DNA of 64,000 bases from the NCBI GenBank assembly GCA_036346355.1, contig CM070572.1, positions 31,533,944-31,597,943 on the forward strand, given 5' to 3'. The stretch's first letter is position 1; every line of letters starts with the position of its first letter. This DNA comes from Rhipidocladum racemiflorum. Taxonomy: Eukaryota > Streptophyta > Magnoliopsida > Poales > Poaceae. This document shows positions 23,201 through 33,689 of the stretch, in pieces. The position numbers and the translations under genes are program-made. The notes below the pieces were generated by a model. That model had not been told where the DNA came from. It did not search any database and worked only from the letters and a program-made list of their open reading frames with translations.

Positions 23201-24708
23201 GTATGAGTTCTAATGGTGCCAAGTTTCTCTCCTCCGCCGCCTTGTGAGGTTTGCGAGGTTGCTTTGATTGCACACAACTTTGGCACTTAGAACCTTTGAC
23301 AAGAGGGAATTTTTGGAATTAAATTCATACTAGCGAGCCGAGTCATACAACCAAAATTTAAATGACATAACCGTGAGTGCCAAACATCGGCTTTACCTCC
23401 ATTGGAAATATCACAAATATGGTTCACAACTTTATTGCAGAAATCGTAAAGGGAAAACGGAACAAGCCTCCGCATTCATAGCCTTTACTAATAAAAAGTC
23501 CATGCTTAGACACGACTACTTTATTAGACTCAAACACCACTTTGAACCCTTCTCTACATAGAAGGGAGCCGTGACCAGGTTTTTATTTATTGAGGGGACA
23601 TCTTGCACGTTCTTTAGTCGCACGATCTTTCCCGAAGTAAACTTCAGATCTACCGTGCCAACACCAAGAACGAAGCATTCGAGCTGTTTCCCATCAACAC
23701 GAGCAATCCCATACGACCTGGTAAGAAGAGAACAAAGAGAGATCGACACACATGAACATTAGCTCCAGTATCAATCCACCAATCGGTGGTCCGATTTCTT
23801 GAAAGAACAATAGGTGCGTTACCATACCCGAAGTTCCTCCTCCAAAGATTGCCAATGGTCACGTTGACAGACTTTGAGTTCTGTCCTTGCTCACCCTTCC
23901 TGCCCTTGCGATTTGGACCTTTGCTTGGCCCGTGTCCAATCTCACCGCAAACAAAGCAGGCTTCTCATCTTTGTTCATTGACTTCTTCTTCTTGAAATTA
24001 GTGGTTTGTTTGGCTTTATTTTTCCCTTTGTTCTTGCCATGTGAGAATCAAGTTGCACCACATTGGCGCTAGATCGCCCCTCAGTTCCTTTCACAGTGCA
24101 TCCTTAGCTCGAGCTTTCTCCTCAACATCTAGAGACGCAATCAGTTCTCAACAGAAATCTCTTGTCTCTTATGTTTGAAGATGTGGCAAAATTCCTCCAT
24201 GAAGGAGGTAATTTGGCAATAATGCCCTGACCACAAACCTCGGAGTAACTGGATTTTGAGAAGTCCGAGTTCCTGGCGAGAACTCAGTATCTCATGAGCC
24301 TGCTCAACTACGTAACGGCTATCCACCATCTTGTAGTCATGATATTGCTCCATGATATACGATTCACCGCCAAAGATCGGAAGCACCGAACTTAGCATTC
24401 AAAGCATCCCATAGTTCCTTCGCCTCTTTAATGTGCATATACACATCGCACGCACGATCGGCAAGAACACTAAGAACGGCTCCCACAAAGAGTGTGTTGT
24501 CATCCCGATATGCCTTCTCCTTTTCGTGAGTTGGTTCCATATCCTCTGGTTTGCCGTTCGACACCCGTAACACGTTCATAGCTGTAAGCCACAAGGTGAC
24601 CCTTGTCCGCCATCTTTTGAAGTGCACACCGGTGAATTTTTCGGCCTCGATTGCCTCGGCAAAGCCAACCATTGATAAACCTAAGCGCCTATAATCGTGG
24701 TTTTTGAT
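20292..24708 (-). pseudogene. Degenerate copia gag-pol
   Basis: Gag, protease, integrase and RT/RNase H segments are recognisable in order on the minus strand, but spread over at least ten short frames with frameshifts and stops. Landmarks are AKELWDALNAKFGASD (Gag, about 24390), HSRLCHLNFG (GAG-pre-integrase, about 23370), LIHSDLCEMNGVL (integrase start, about 23190), LRSDRGGEYF (integrase active site, about 23000), GTIEKYKARLVAKGY (RT, about 22110) and the RT catalytic YVDD (about 21735). It encodes no functional protein. Confidence 0.85.
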
Positions 24709-25726
24709 TGTTAGAAATAAAGGCACATTTAGGTTTAATTTAATCCAAAAGTAAATCATGAACAACATGTGATTGACTATCGGTAACGAATAACAGGAGC
24801 ATACCATAGACGCATATGCTAGAAGACTACACATATATCCATCTAATGTGCTCACAATCAATAGGTTGAAAATAAGCAGTAGAGACATTGTAACGCATCG
24901 TTAGGTGTGCGAGATGGAAGCGATGAAGCGTTGTAGCGCCGTCTGATGCGAGGGCGAGCGCGCCGATCGGCGCGATGCCTAGCGGCCGCTCCTGAACGTC
25001 GAGGAAGACGAGCCGTGACGGTGACGTGGAAGCGATCGCGCGAGCGCTTCCCAAAAACGATTCGCCCTCTCCGGTGCAAGAACGCGAGGACGGACGGTTT
25101 CGAGACACCTTTCCCGTTATTTGGTACGCAGCGTCTGGGGCAAGCGAACTTGATGACGGCGCATGAGGAAATCGCAAAACGCTAGGGCGCAGAAACTCTA
25201 TATTTCCCGTGATGATGACGCAAGATATAAAGGAGCCCTGGTAACGATTCAGAATCGAACACGACTCGAGGGCGTGCCACGATCGGAGTCCATTACGGGA
25301 TCTCATTCACGGTGTCCTTATCTCATACTACAACCGCGATTCCGAGTAGCAAAAGAGTAATCTGTAAAGGAGGCTGCGCCCTCGCAAAGCCCTGGACCGG
25401 ATTCGGCGGACCATTCACGCAGTGCCATGCCGCGCTTCGCCCCGCCTCGCCGTGCCGTGCAGTGCCTGCGTTCGAGCCCGAGCCCGAGCCCGAGCCCGAG
25501 CAGCCCGGCCCGCCTCGCCGGCGAGGCGAGCGCGTGTATTCTTTCTCCCTTTCTCCACATGGTTCTACCATGGTGGAGCACACTCCACTATTTAAACTAG
25601 TGCTCACCACTTTAGGCTAGCAATGTGGTACTATTGCTAGTGCACATGCTCCTCATGAGGTGGGCCTTTGAGATTTTCTAGGATTTATTGTCTCAATTAA
25701 ATGGGCTTGGCCCAAATAATCCAACA
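24709..25726 (-). repeat. 5' LTR of the minus-strand copia element
   Basis: 1018 bp; the partner of 19294-20291. The GC-rich centre carries a run of CCGAGCCCGAGCC-type repeats, longer here than in the other LTR. Confidence 0.92.
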
Positions 25727-25809
25727 GGTGGGACCTGCCCAGTCGTGGTCGTCGAGGCCGATCTCGCGGTGCAGAACGACGCGGCGGTGGAGGGCGCAAC
25801 CCAAGTGGA

Positions 25810-26460
25810 GGGTTGGGGAACGAATGATGCGGTGGCGTCGGGGTCGAGGCGCTTCGGCTGGAGCCGCAGGGAGCACGGACGGCGGGGAGGCCGGTGATGG
25901 CGGCCGGGAGAGAAGCTGGGCGAGCGGCGTCAGTGAGGGGAGGCCGGGAGGCAGCAACCAAGGGCGCGTATGCCGGCAGGAGGCGGCGCAGGTCGGGAGG
26001 CAGCGACAGCGTGGCGGCGGCCGAGCCGAGGAGGCTGGAAGCGCTCGGGTGAGGTGAACCGCGTGGGGGGGAGGGAACCGTGAGGGCGACGGGAAAGGGA
26101 GGCCAGCGTGGAGCGCTCCGAGGGCGGCGATTCCAAGGAGAGGGAGGGCGTGGGACGGCCGGAGAGAAGCCGGTCGGCCACTAACGGGCGGCGGGCGAGC
26201 ACGCGAGGAAGGGTAGGGAAGAGGACCGCGAGGCGGCAGGAAAGGGAGCCTACGCGTGGAAGCGCTCCATGGGCGGCGATTTGTTCGCGAGCCATAAGCC
26301 GACCACCACCCGCTTGCGACCGCGTGCGCGGACGGTTGAATCGGCGGCGAGAATGGATCGACGGTAGCCAGTCGCGCGCACCTGTACGTAATTAACAAAA
26401 AATGTGAGGGCCTCTCCGCGAGAGCCGCTGACGTGGATGCACTGGGAGCTCGCCAATCTC
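25810..26460. other. GC-rich 5' part of the Helitron candidate
   Basis: Very GC-rich, open in several frames simply because of base composition. The minus-strand frame continuing past the IMP4 N-terminal piece gives a Pro/Arg/Ser-rich peptide without a recognisable domain. Near 26405-26427 a short hairpin (GGCCTCTCCGCGAGAGCC) is visible. Confidence 0.35.
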
Positions 26461-26516
26461 TTCCCCTGTAGGATAGTTAGTATTCGTTCGTAAGCTCACT
26501 CACTAGTATAGCCAAG

Positions 26517-26865
26517 GTTCAAAAAAACCGGTAGAATTTTGGATTTTTTGGACCCTTCCCTTGAGATCTTAAATCTCGACTGGATTAAATTTTTTTAAAA
26601 AAAATCAATCAGTTTTCTTGAAAAATCGACCTTGATTATCGATGTAAATTTGAATTTTTAGCAAAAAAATGGGTGAAGAACCCGTCGACGAATTTGTGGA
26701 ACTATAAGGATTTTTTACAAAAATATCGATAAAAGGATCTAAAAGCAATTTAAAAATTTTTCGATGACTTTTTTCGTGATGTGGTGCACCTGAGCTTGCA
26801 TGAATTCCTTCCCATATATTATTATTATTATTATACATTTCTTTTTTATTTGTTAAATCGTTTTG
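26517..26865. repeat. AACCG-family repeat remnant
   Basis: Starts AAGGTTCAAAAAAACCGGTA, the same style of end as the elements at 26947 and 41313. It continues A/T-rich with GATTATCGATG and CCCGTCGACG. The other end was not placed. 26818-26834 is an ATT microsatellite. No coding sequence. Confidence 0.4.
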
Positions 26866-27510
26866 CTGACAAAATTTGTCAACTAACGTCGTTTAGGGAC
26901 ACATGCCGAATTGAGATAGTCCCACTACAAGCTAAGAGTTGGGATCAAGGTTCATAAAACCATCGAAAAACCGTTCAAAAACTGCGGTTTTTCATTGTAT
27001 CGAGCCGATTCGAAATTCTAAATCGATCGGTAAACCGGTTCAATTTAAAAAAATTTATGTGATGTAAACCGATTGAAAATCGGTGAAAACCGAGCGGTTT
27101 TTGACAAAAATCAACAAAAACCGCTCCAAAAATCGGCCGCCCAAAAGGTTAACTCGCTGATCGGTTTTTCAAGAAAACTGAAATCGATGGGTTTTCGAGA
27201 AAACCGATCGATTTTTATTTTTTTTCTTTGAATTTGTTTTGGATCGTTTTTCAAACGCTCAGTTTCAAAACTTTTCGCTCAATTTTTACAGTAAATCAGT
27301 ACTGCCGAGATCTCGATTTTATAATTTGAAAACGGCTTGATTAACCGGTTGAGACCCGTTTGTTCCGATGCTCGCATATTCTATTCTGTGTCGAACTTTT
27401 GCCTCATCAGTGGATTCAGTGCCAACCATTTTATTATTGTGATAATATTTCATGTATGACCCCAAAAAAGCTTCATGTAGAAATATCTGTAGCTGACTTC
27501 ACAAATGTGT
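26866..27510 (+). pseudogene. Decayed duplicate of OTU exon 7 and the following intron
   Basis: 26870-26945 matches OTU exon 7 and its donor (13129-13230): TTTGCTGACAAAATTTG, CGTCGTTTAGGGACA, GAATTGAGATAGTCCC, then GAGTTGGGATC. After a 0.4-kb insertion, 27358-27510 resumes the OTU intron 7 text (TGCTCGCATATTCTATTC, then TGTCGAACTT). The internal GATGTCGCTCCC of the original exon is missing, and frame is not maintained. It is a non-functional genomic fragment lying beyond the Helitron candidate from the intact gene. Confidence 0.7.
26947..27348. mobile_element. AACCG-rich inverted-repeat element in the OTU duplicate
   Basis: Begins AAGGTTCATAAAACCATCG and ends AACGGCTTGATTAACCGG, an imperfect inverted terminal repeat. 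The interior is dense in AAAACCGAT and CGGTTTTT motifs in both orientations. Comparison with the intact OTU intron gives an empty-site reference. The flanks TTGGGATC and TTGAGACC look like an 8-bp target duplication with two changes. About 400 bp, non-coding. Confidence 0.6.
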
Positions 27511-28260
27511 TTGGAACGCTGGGTATTGTTGTCACATGTTTACATTAGTCGACGGATTATTTAGGCCGCCACTTTTTACCTATCTCCTCCCTTCGTTTAA
27601 GTTTAAACAGCATATTTTTTTAAAACACATAGGCCTAAAAAATATTAAAAATAACTAGATTACATATAATTATTATCACTAAATACTATATTTCATACAT
27701 GCATACAGAGAATATAAAGTAAAGATGGATATTTATTAAAAATATAGAAAAAAAATATCACACTTATTTTGTATTAGAATATAAAATACATATTATATTT
27801 ATAGATAACATCATTATAAAAAAATAAATAAATCTAAGACAGAGGAAGTACTTTAAAACACCCGGCCCTTTCAACGTCGTACTTACCAAAACATTATAAA
27901 TCTTGCAGCATTTTAAAAGGACATTAGTACTGTAGAGGCAATCTGAGCATCCCATGTCTAGAGGGTAAAAATACTATAAGATATAAAAATTTAAAGGTAA
28001 TTTGGTGGTACTTTAAAAAGATTATAAAAATTCTAGTATTTCCCCACGATTTCTACTAACTGATCACTTGTTCATATATGCATTCCATTCTTGAAGCGCT
28101 CCGCCTGACCTGAAGACAATTAGTTATTTCCCTGCTTGCTTTCACCGCTAAACACCGAGTTACCAATTGAACTTATGTTAATTTTACGCTCACTAATCTA
28201 ACTCATGTTAAGTTTGGAGTACAACTGGGTCTCGATCATGCTTAGATTTTGGGTTTAATG
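27510..28260. other. A/T-rich intergenic sequence with a MITE-like element
   Basis: 27580-27852 begins CTCCTCCCTTCGTTTAAGTT and ends AAGACAGAGGAAGTA, roughly inverse, in the style of Stowaway CTCCCTC elements. The rest is A/T-rich without genes. Confidence 0.45.
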
Positions 28261-28261
28261 T

Positions 28262-28863
28262 TGTTTAGGAAAGTTGATTTGGAGAGCAAAGACGGAGAAT
28301 AAATGCAAAATTTTTGCTTGGCTGTTGCTTCGTAACAGCCTTCTAACGGCGGACAATCTGTCACGGAGAGGGTGGCCGCACCAACAGTCTTGTTGCCTGT
28401 GCAACGCCGTGGAAGAAACAGCATTGCATATTGCGCTATCCTGTCAGTTCGCCTCTAGTTTCTGGGCCATGCTCCTCCCCTCGCAAGGATTCACCTTCCA
28501 GGCCCCCGCCGACAATACAATTCAAGATTGGTGGCTTCACCGGCGCTCCTTAATCCTCCACCAAGCAAAACGAGATTTCGACAGGCTGATTATCTTTGGT
28601 TTTTGGAACCTCTGGAAAGAGAGGAACGCGCGCATCTTCCATGAAGTGGCGAGCCCCGTACAATTAGTAGTAGATAGAGCCAAGGCAAACGTTGCAGAGT
28701 TTAATTTTGCTTCTAAGAGACTAGGTTAATTTTAGTCTTTTTACCTGGCAGGGTTGAGGTCCTCGGACTCTTTTGTGGTCGTTTCTATGTGTTTCTGAAC
28801 TTGGTGCTTTCTTCTCCTTTAATGAATAGGCAGAGCTCCTGCCATCTATTTCGAAAAAAAAAA
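28262..28863 (+). mobile_element. 5'-truncated LINE (non-LTR retrotransposon) 3' end
   Basis: The open frame at 28274-28729 encodes the RNase H-distal zinc-binding region (zf-RVT) of plant LINE ORF2: KCKIFAWLLLRNSLLTADNL, RRGWPHQQSCCLCNAVEET, LHIALSCQFASSFW and FGFWNLWKERNARIF. After the stop come about 130 bp of 3'UTR ending ATTTCGAAAAAAAAAA (28851-28863), a LINE poly-A tail. The 5' portion, with endonuclease and reverse transcriptase, is missing, as is usual for aborted LINE insertions. Confidence 0.88.
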
Positions 28864-29099
28864 ATTGTTCACTGAAATGGCTCGTAGACCTATATTTTTT
28901 CAAATCTAACCTTTTATAACAAAAATTTGTAAAAATAGCCACCTCTTTAAGTATAGAAGAGCCAGCAAGAGACATTGTGTCCTCTGTCGTGCTATAGAAC
29001 CATGGTAGGACAAGAAGGAGAGCGGCAGGAAACCGTTTGCTACCGCGGTAGGGCAAAGCGGCAGGTGATCGAGTGACCTTACTACCGCACTTGCCATGC

Positions 29100-29265
29100 T
29101 CGGTTATGAGTGTTTAGATGAGTCATCTTGTTTATATTTTAGAATAAAAATATAAACTTAATTTATTTTATTTTAGCTTACAAGTTTCAGATTTGAGGTA
29201 AAACTAAGATCTAAAGCTTTGTCAAACAGGACATGAGCTGCTAGGTAAATATTTTGTTGTTTAGG
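29100..29265. mobile_element. Short MITE-like repeat upstream of IMPL1
   Basis: About 29104-29225 closely resembles 37320-37405 upstream of the H-protein gene. Shared phrases are TTTATATTTTAGA, AAAATATAAA and ACAAGTTTCAGAT. Non-coding. The borders are uncertain. Confidence 0.5.
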
Positions 29266-29425
29266 GTTGGGTCTAGATGAAGATGAAGAAAAAACGATTG
29301 CTGAATGAAAGCAACCTATGAATGAATACACGCAAGTGAAAAACCATGATACAGAAAACAGAAAAAGTGCACTGAAAAAAAAAACCCAGAACTCCAGAAG
29401 CATCAAACCCTTTCTCTCGGCACCA

Positions 29426-32400
29426 ATGGCACGGTATCTTCTCCCTTCCACCACCGCCGCCTCTTCCCTCCCCAAGAATGGCAAGAACTCACCGGCACCG
29501 ATCCTTGGCCTCTTCTCGCTCTCATCCAAGTCCAAGAGGGCCCGCTCTATCATGGCGGTGGCGTCGGAGCAGTCCACCGCGCCCATCAAGTACTCCAAGG
29601 TGGCCGCCCCCACCACCGGCCCGATTCCCGCCGCTGAGCTTCTCGGCGTCATCCAGGCCGCCGCCAAGGCCGGGACCGAGGTGTCTTTGAACCTCTTTTC
29701 TTGTCACTTTGGTTCTGGTCAAAGATTGATTCGCAGGTTGATTGGTTTACTTGGAATGTGGCGGTAATTGTGATAAAATTGTGTCTTTATTGAACAGCAA
29801 TAAGATTAAATTGTCATTTTCTGGTTAATGTGCTATGATGCGAAGAACTGCTGGTTCCATAATTCGGGTCTTTGGGCTAGTTAGAGGGGCCAAACCGGTT
29901 CTTTTGCTCCGAAAATTGAGTTAACATAGTGGTATAACCGAGGATATAAGAATTGCGGCAGTTCGTAGTGTTATAAATGCTCAAAGTTCGTCATTTCTTT
30001 TTTGATGATGAAAGGAGGAAGTATGGAATTTCCATGATTTTAAGCAAGTTCTTCACACCCTTATCGCTCTACTTTTGATGAACCAATTCTTAAGGCAGTT
30101 TTCCTTGTCTTCGATTCATCTTAGGTTGTAATGGAAGCTGTTAATAAGCCACGCAATATCCACTACAAGGGAGTTGCAGACTTGGTGACGGAGTAAGAAC
30201 ACTTGTCACTTATCTTGTTGTATCCACATGTGTTGTTAATTTTGTTGTTACATGATTGTCTTGTGCCAGTAATCTTGAAATGCGTTATGACTTTGAAACT
30301 TCAAGTGCTGCTGTTTGCTAATGTCGTCTATTTATGAGCACTATCCAGTGTAAACAACATTAGCATTTAAATATAGAGTGCTCTGTACTTTTTGTTCAGC
30401 ACAGACAAGTTGAGTGAGTCAGTCATTCTGGAAGTTGTGAGGAAGAACTTCAAAGACCACCTCATACTTGGGGAGGAAGGTGGCCTTATTGGAGATTCCT
30501 TGTCAGAGTATCTGTGGTGCATTGATCCTTTAGGTTTGTTTCCTCTATTCCTACTTATACTTTAGGTTTGTTTCCTCTATTCCTACTTATAATCTGATGA
30601 ACAATTATTCCTGTAGTGGGGTTTATTTGGTTTTTAGCCATCACAATACTGGATGGTTCAGATGCTTTCTTGATTTTAGTAGAGGTAGCCTGTTCACTTG
30701 CATGGGTGTCCCTTTCACTGATTTGCAAGGTGGCAGGCAAATGGATGGATAGAAGAGAGGTGCTTTGAAGGGTTTTACCTGAACCTCTCTTGTTTGAGTT
30801 GTTGTTACTGACTTCGTAGTAGAAACTTTAGTATCTAATTTTGAGGCATTATCATTTTATTCTTGGAACCATTTTGAGTTTTGACTAGACAAGATGGAAA
30901 ATAGCCTTCAAATTTCATAGAAATTTTAGGTCATGTTAGTAGTCTTCTTCATTGGGGTTCTAATAGTGAATTTCTCCCCTTCAGATGGAACAACAAACTT
31001 TGCACATGGTTACCCCAGCTTTTCTGTATCCATTGGAGTTCTGTTCCGTGGAAAGCCTGCTGCTGCCACTGTGGTATGTGTATGCATATCTTATTCTCAA
31101 ACCGTATGATCTGTTGAATACTGGGGCCACATATTATCGGGTCTTCGTAGTGTATAAATAGTTTCTCTCTGCTTATTCACATTTTTTACCATCTCATTTA
31201 GGTTGAATTTTGTGGTGGACCTATGTGCTGGAGCACTCGTACAATTTCTGCATCTTCTGGTAGGATCATTGATCAACAATTGACATCCTTCTTTCTATTA
31301 GAATACCATGAAGTTAGTTTTTAAGGTTTTCCCTGCTCCTTGAACAGGTGGAGGTGCTTATTGTAATGGGCAAAAGATTCATGTCAGTCAGACAGACAAG
31401 GTAGCCTATTTTCTCTTATCTCTTATATAAGTAACAGTATGTGCAGTCGTGTGTGTGCCTGCCATGACAATCTCTCAGTGCTCATATGCTCCATGTATAT
31501 GGGAACTCATGTAATATAAATAGTTCATGCCACCAGATTTGGCTTTATAGGCTATCATCTCTAATTGATTTTCTAGGTGGAACAATCTCTTCTGGTAACT
31601 GGATTTGGATATGAACATGATGATGCATGGCTGACCAACATAAATTTGTTCAAGGAATTTACTGATATTAGCAGGGTAAGTGAATGTCTCCCTGATTATT
31701 GTGCACCTAATTTTCTCCCTTTGTTGTTTCTTATGTCCTTTTTTTTTAAAAAAAAATACGTTTTTCAGGGAGTGCGAAGGCTAGGCTCTGCTGCTGCTGA
31801 CATGTCCCATGTTGGCCTAGGCATTACAGAAGGCTATTGGGAATATCGGCTTAAGCCATGGGACATGGCTGCTGGCGTTCTGGTAATCTTTTTTACCCCA
31901 TGGGAATGTCCACAATTAATAACTGGATTCAGATTTGATAAATAATAATCAGGTTTAGCATAAATAGGGATTGGCTTATTTATTCATGTTCAAATCTTAC
32001 CTCCTTTTTATTCAGATGATTCCTTTTCTTGTTTATGAGGATTCTTATATTTTCCAAGTTCTGACATTTGGGGCTGCCACTATGCAGTTTCAAACCGATT
32101 TTTGAACGCTGCTGATGGCATTTTCTGCAATCAATTATGGAGTTCGCACAAAAAAAAAAGCTTTCAAATGGGTGCATATATTCTGAATTGTATTTGTTTA
32201 CTGTAGTCTTGATTTAAATGAGATCAATTGTCGCTGATTATGCCTGACTAGGACGGCGTATTTTTTCTGCAATCAGTTATAGTTACTTGATATATTTATT
32301 CATTTTTTCAACAGATAGTTGAAGAAGCTGGTGGAGTGGTGTCACGCATGGATGGTGGAGAGTTTACAGTCTTTGATCGTTCTGTTCTTGTTTCCAATGG

Positions 32401-32811
32401 CATTGTTCATGAGCAGGTTTGTTCTTAAAAATGTAATTTATTCCCACGTATTTTAAAAACCTAAACAGGGACCCCCTAATGTTGTTACAATACTAATCTC
32501 TCAAGCATTCAAAGGCATATCACCAAAGAATCAATTATGTGAACTTAGAATCCAAGTCAAAATATTCGTAACACTAGGGGATCTCCAGGCTTAGGGTGTG
32601 AGTGCTGTTTGGCTTATGCTGTATGGATTACCTAGAGGAATGATATTTCTATGGGATTGTTTTCTAGAGAAATGTTATAGGGTTGTTGATGATTCCTGTT
32701 ACTGAATCGCAGCTTTTGGATCGGATTGGCCCTGCCACTGATGGTCTTAAGAAGAAAGGAATGGATTTCTCCTTGTGGTTTAAGCCTGAAAAGTACCCTA
32801 CCGATTTTTGA
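29426..32811 (+). CDS. IMPL1: Inositol-monophosphatase-like protein IMPL1, chloroplast
   Basis: A Mg2+-dependent phosphatase of the inositol monophosphatase family; the plant IMPL1 type hydrolyses myo-inositol phosphates in the chloroplast. Ten exons: 29426-29680, 30125-30192, 30400-30533, 30985-31073, 31202-31259, 31348-31400, 31577-31675, 31769-31882, 32315-32416 and 32713-32811. All phases agree, giving 356 residues. Metal-binding motifs are GEEGG (residues 132-136), DPLDGTTNFAHG (from 150) and KPWDMAAG (Trp283, Asp284). The N-terminal ~55 residues are Ser/Ala/Arg-rich, as expected of a plastid transit peptide. I chose the ATG at 29426 (MARYLLPSTT) over an upstream in-frame ATG because it opens the transit peptide. 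The C-terminus SLWFKPEKYPTDF matches the family. Intact. Confidence 0.95.
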
Positions 32812-33094
32812 GTTGCACCGCCCTTCAGCTATTTTGTTTTCTGTCAACAAAAAAATAAGGATATTTTGTTCAACAGCCTTGTACTTAGACTGACAATACA
32901 TTTTGAAGTCGTTTGACTCAAGCAGCTTGGATATTAATGTCAAACTTTAGAAAAAAAAAGGATAGAGCTTTGTACTTGGCACATGGGACATATATCCATT
33001 TACTTTTGCTTTAATCAAATGTATCAGAAATTGAGGTCTGCAAAGAGTGTTGTATGTATAGTTTCTGCCTGTTGTATGTATAGTTTATCGCAGG
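32812..33094. other. IMPL1 3' flank
   Basis: Probable 3'UTR and downstream sequence. The 16-bp phrase GTTGTATGTATAGTTT is repeated at 33048 and 33072. No gene is present. Confidence 0.4.
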
Positions 33095-33505
33095 AGTGCC
33101 TGACTCTGATACCAAATTGATGCGACTCGCCTCAAAGGCTCGAGTACCAGGTCGCTGCCCTGGTCGAGGCCTTAACAGAGAAGAGGAAGAGGTCGCCGTG
33201 GGGGTCAGAATAGCAAGAGCGCAGCGATACGATGCCACCTGCTGGTTGTCGACGGCAGTGCCTAGGAGACAGAAGAGGAGGAGTTTGTGGCACAATTGAC
33301 GTGCCCTTTTCTTCTCTTTATATAGTGGTTCAAGATACAGCTTGCAGCTAAAAAGGAAACTCTCTAAATTAAGGAAATAGAATTACAAAGGAAATAGATT
33401 AACTATAATAGGAAAGCATATTCTTGCCCCCTATGAAACCTAAGAGATCGTGTTGATCCTTTCTTGATCCGGCGCCTAATCCTTCTTCTTCTTCCTCCTA
33501 TAGTA
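33095..33505 (-). mobile_element. LTR remnant with primer-binding site
   Basis: ACTCTGATACCA (33103-33114) is the inverse of TGGTATCAGAGT, the initiator-Met tRNA primer site used by copia elements. It lies three bases from TGATGCGACTCG, which read on the minus strand is an LTR end (CGCATCA). About 33118-33505 would be the LTR of a minus-strand element. It contains a TATATA box-like stretch at 33319-33325. No internal coding region or target duplication was found. It abuts the PPR pseudogene. Confidence 0.5.
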
Positions 33506-33689
33506 TATGACCTGTCAATGTATCGCAGCCGTGCAGGATTTCCGCAAGGCGCATCTGAGCTCTTCTCTTTGATGCAACGCAAGGGATGCGAGCCTGACAG
33601 AGCTTCGTACAACATCTTGGTAGATGTATATGGAAGAGCTGGTCTTCGTGAATGCACAATAATTCGATGAGCTTCTTCTGTTCAGTTCA

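Larger units (their letters stand above)
19294..25726 (-). mobile_element. Full-length Ty1/copia retrotransposon, minus strand
   Basis: Two LTRs of about 1 kb (19294-20291 and 24709-25726) start TGTTAGAAATAAAGG and end AATAATCCAACA. The target duplication is GGTGG at 19289-19293 and 25727-25731. The polypurine tract on the minus strand (GGTGGGGGAT) abuts the left LTR. Internal coding, read leftward: Gag (FTGVHFKRWRTRVTLWLTAM, about 24650), protease and GAG-pre-integrase segments, integrase (about 22900-23270), reverse transcriptase (KYKARLVAKGYTQKEGEDYF about 22090; LCLYVDDFLIFGT about 21730) and RNase H remnants (about 21020-21240). The frame is broken many times, so the element is dead. It sits in an intron of the IMP4 fragment. 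Confidence 0.93.
18390..25800 (-). pseudogene. IMP4 (U3 snoRNP Brix protein) fragment, split by a copia element
   Basis: IMP4 is a Brix-domain protein of the U3 snoRNP needed for 18S rRNA processing in the nucleolus. Minus-strand exons: a short N-terminal piece at 25735-25800 (ending REIGLDDHDWA, then a donor); 19205-19079 (DDEYAGAALREPKILLTT, then SPLTQFVR); 18986-18936 (ELKVVFPNSQRMNRGGQ, exactly 17 codons); 18727-18587 (HEITDLILVHEHRG, then DGLIVCHLPFGPTSYFGLLN in another frame); and about 18472-18390 (HDIKERKAMGKMS, then a one-base loss). The C-terminal half is absent. Introns are retained, so the copy came from genomic DNA and not mRNA. Frameshifts make it non-functional. Confidence 0.8.
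15223..26473 (-). mobile_element. Candidate gene-capturing Helitron, carrying a nested copia element
   Basis: On the minus strand the proposed 3' end is GCGCAGCGAAGCGCGC (a 6-bp stem with one bulge and a GAA loop, 15236-15251), then TTCTCTTC, then CTAG, followed by host T. This is the Helitron signature of a hairpin, a short spacer and CTRR. The proposed 5' end is TCCTACAGGGGAAGAG, preceded by host A at 26474 (minus strand), consistent with insertion between A and T. Inside, all on the minus strand, are exons of unrelated genes with splice sites (IMP4, DRM, and two unidentified exon-like segments), as in gene-capturing grass Helitrons. No Rep/helicase is seen, so it would be non-autonomous. 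Without the copia insertion it is about 4.8 kb. The 3' end is better supported than the 5' end. Confidence 0.6.

Noticed and set aside
25697..26398. 233-codon open frame on the minus strand (and overlapping frames on both strands)
   Set aside because: GC-rich sequence open in several frames at once; the peptide is Pro/Arg/Ser-rich without a domain, and the frame runs into a transposon LTR.
26405..26430. Hairpin GGCCTCTCCGCGAGAGCC as a Helitron 3' end in the plus orientation
   Set aside because: No CTRR follows at the usual distance, and the captured exons are all on the minus strand, matching the better end at 15223.
29318..29425. Upstream in-frame ATG of IMPL1
   Set aside because: Its translation is not transit-peptide-like; MARYLLPSTT at 29426 fits better.
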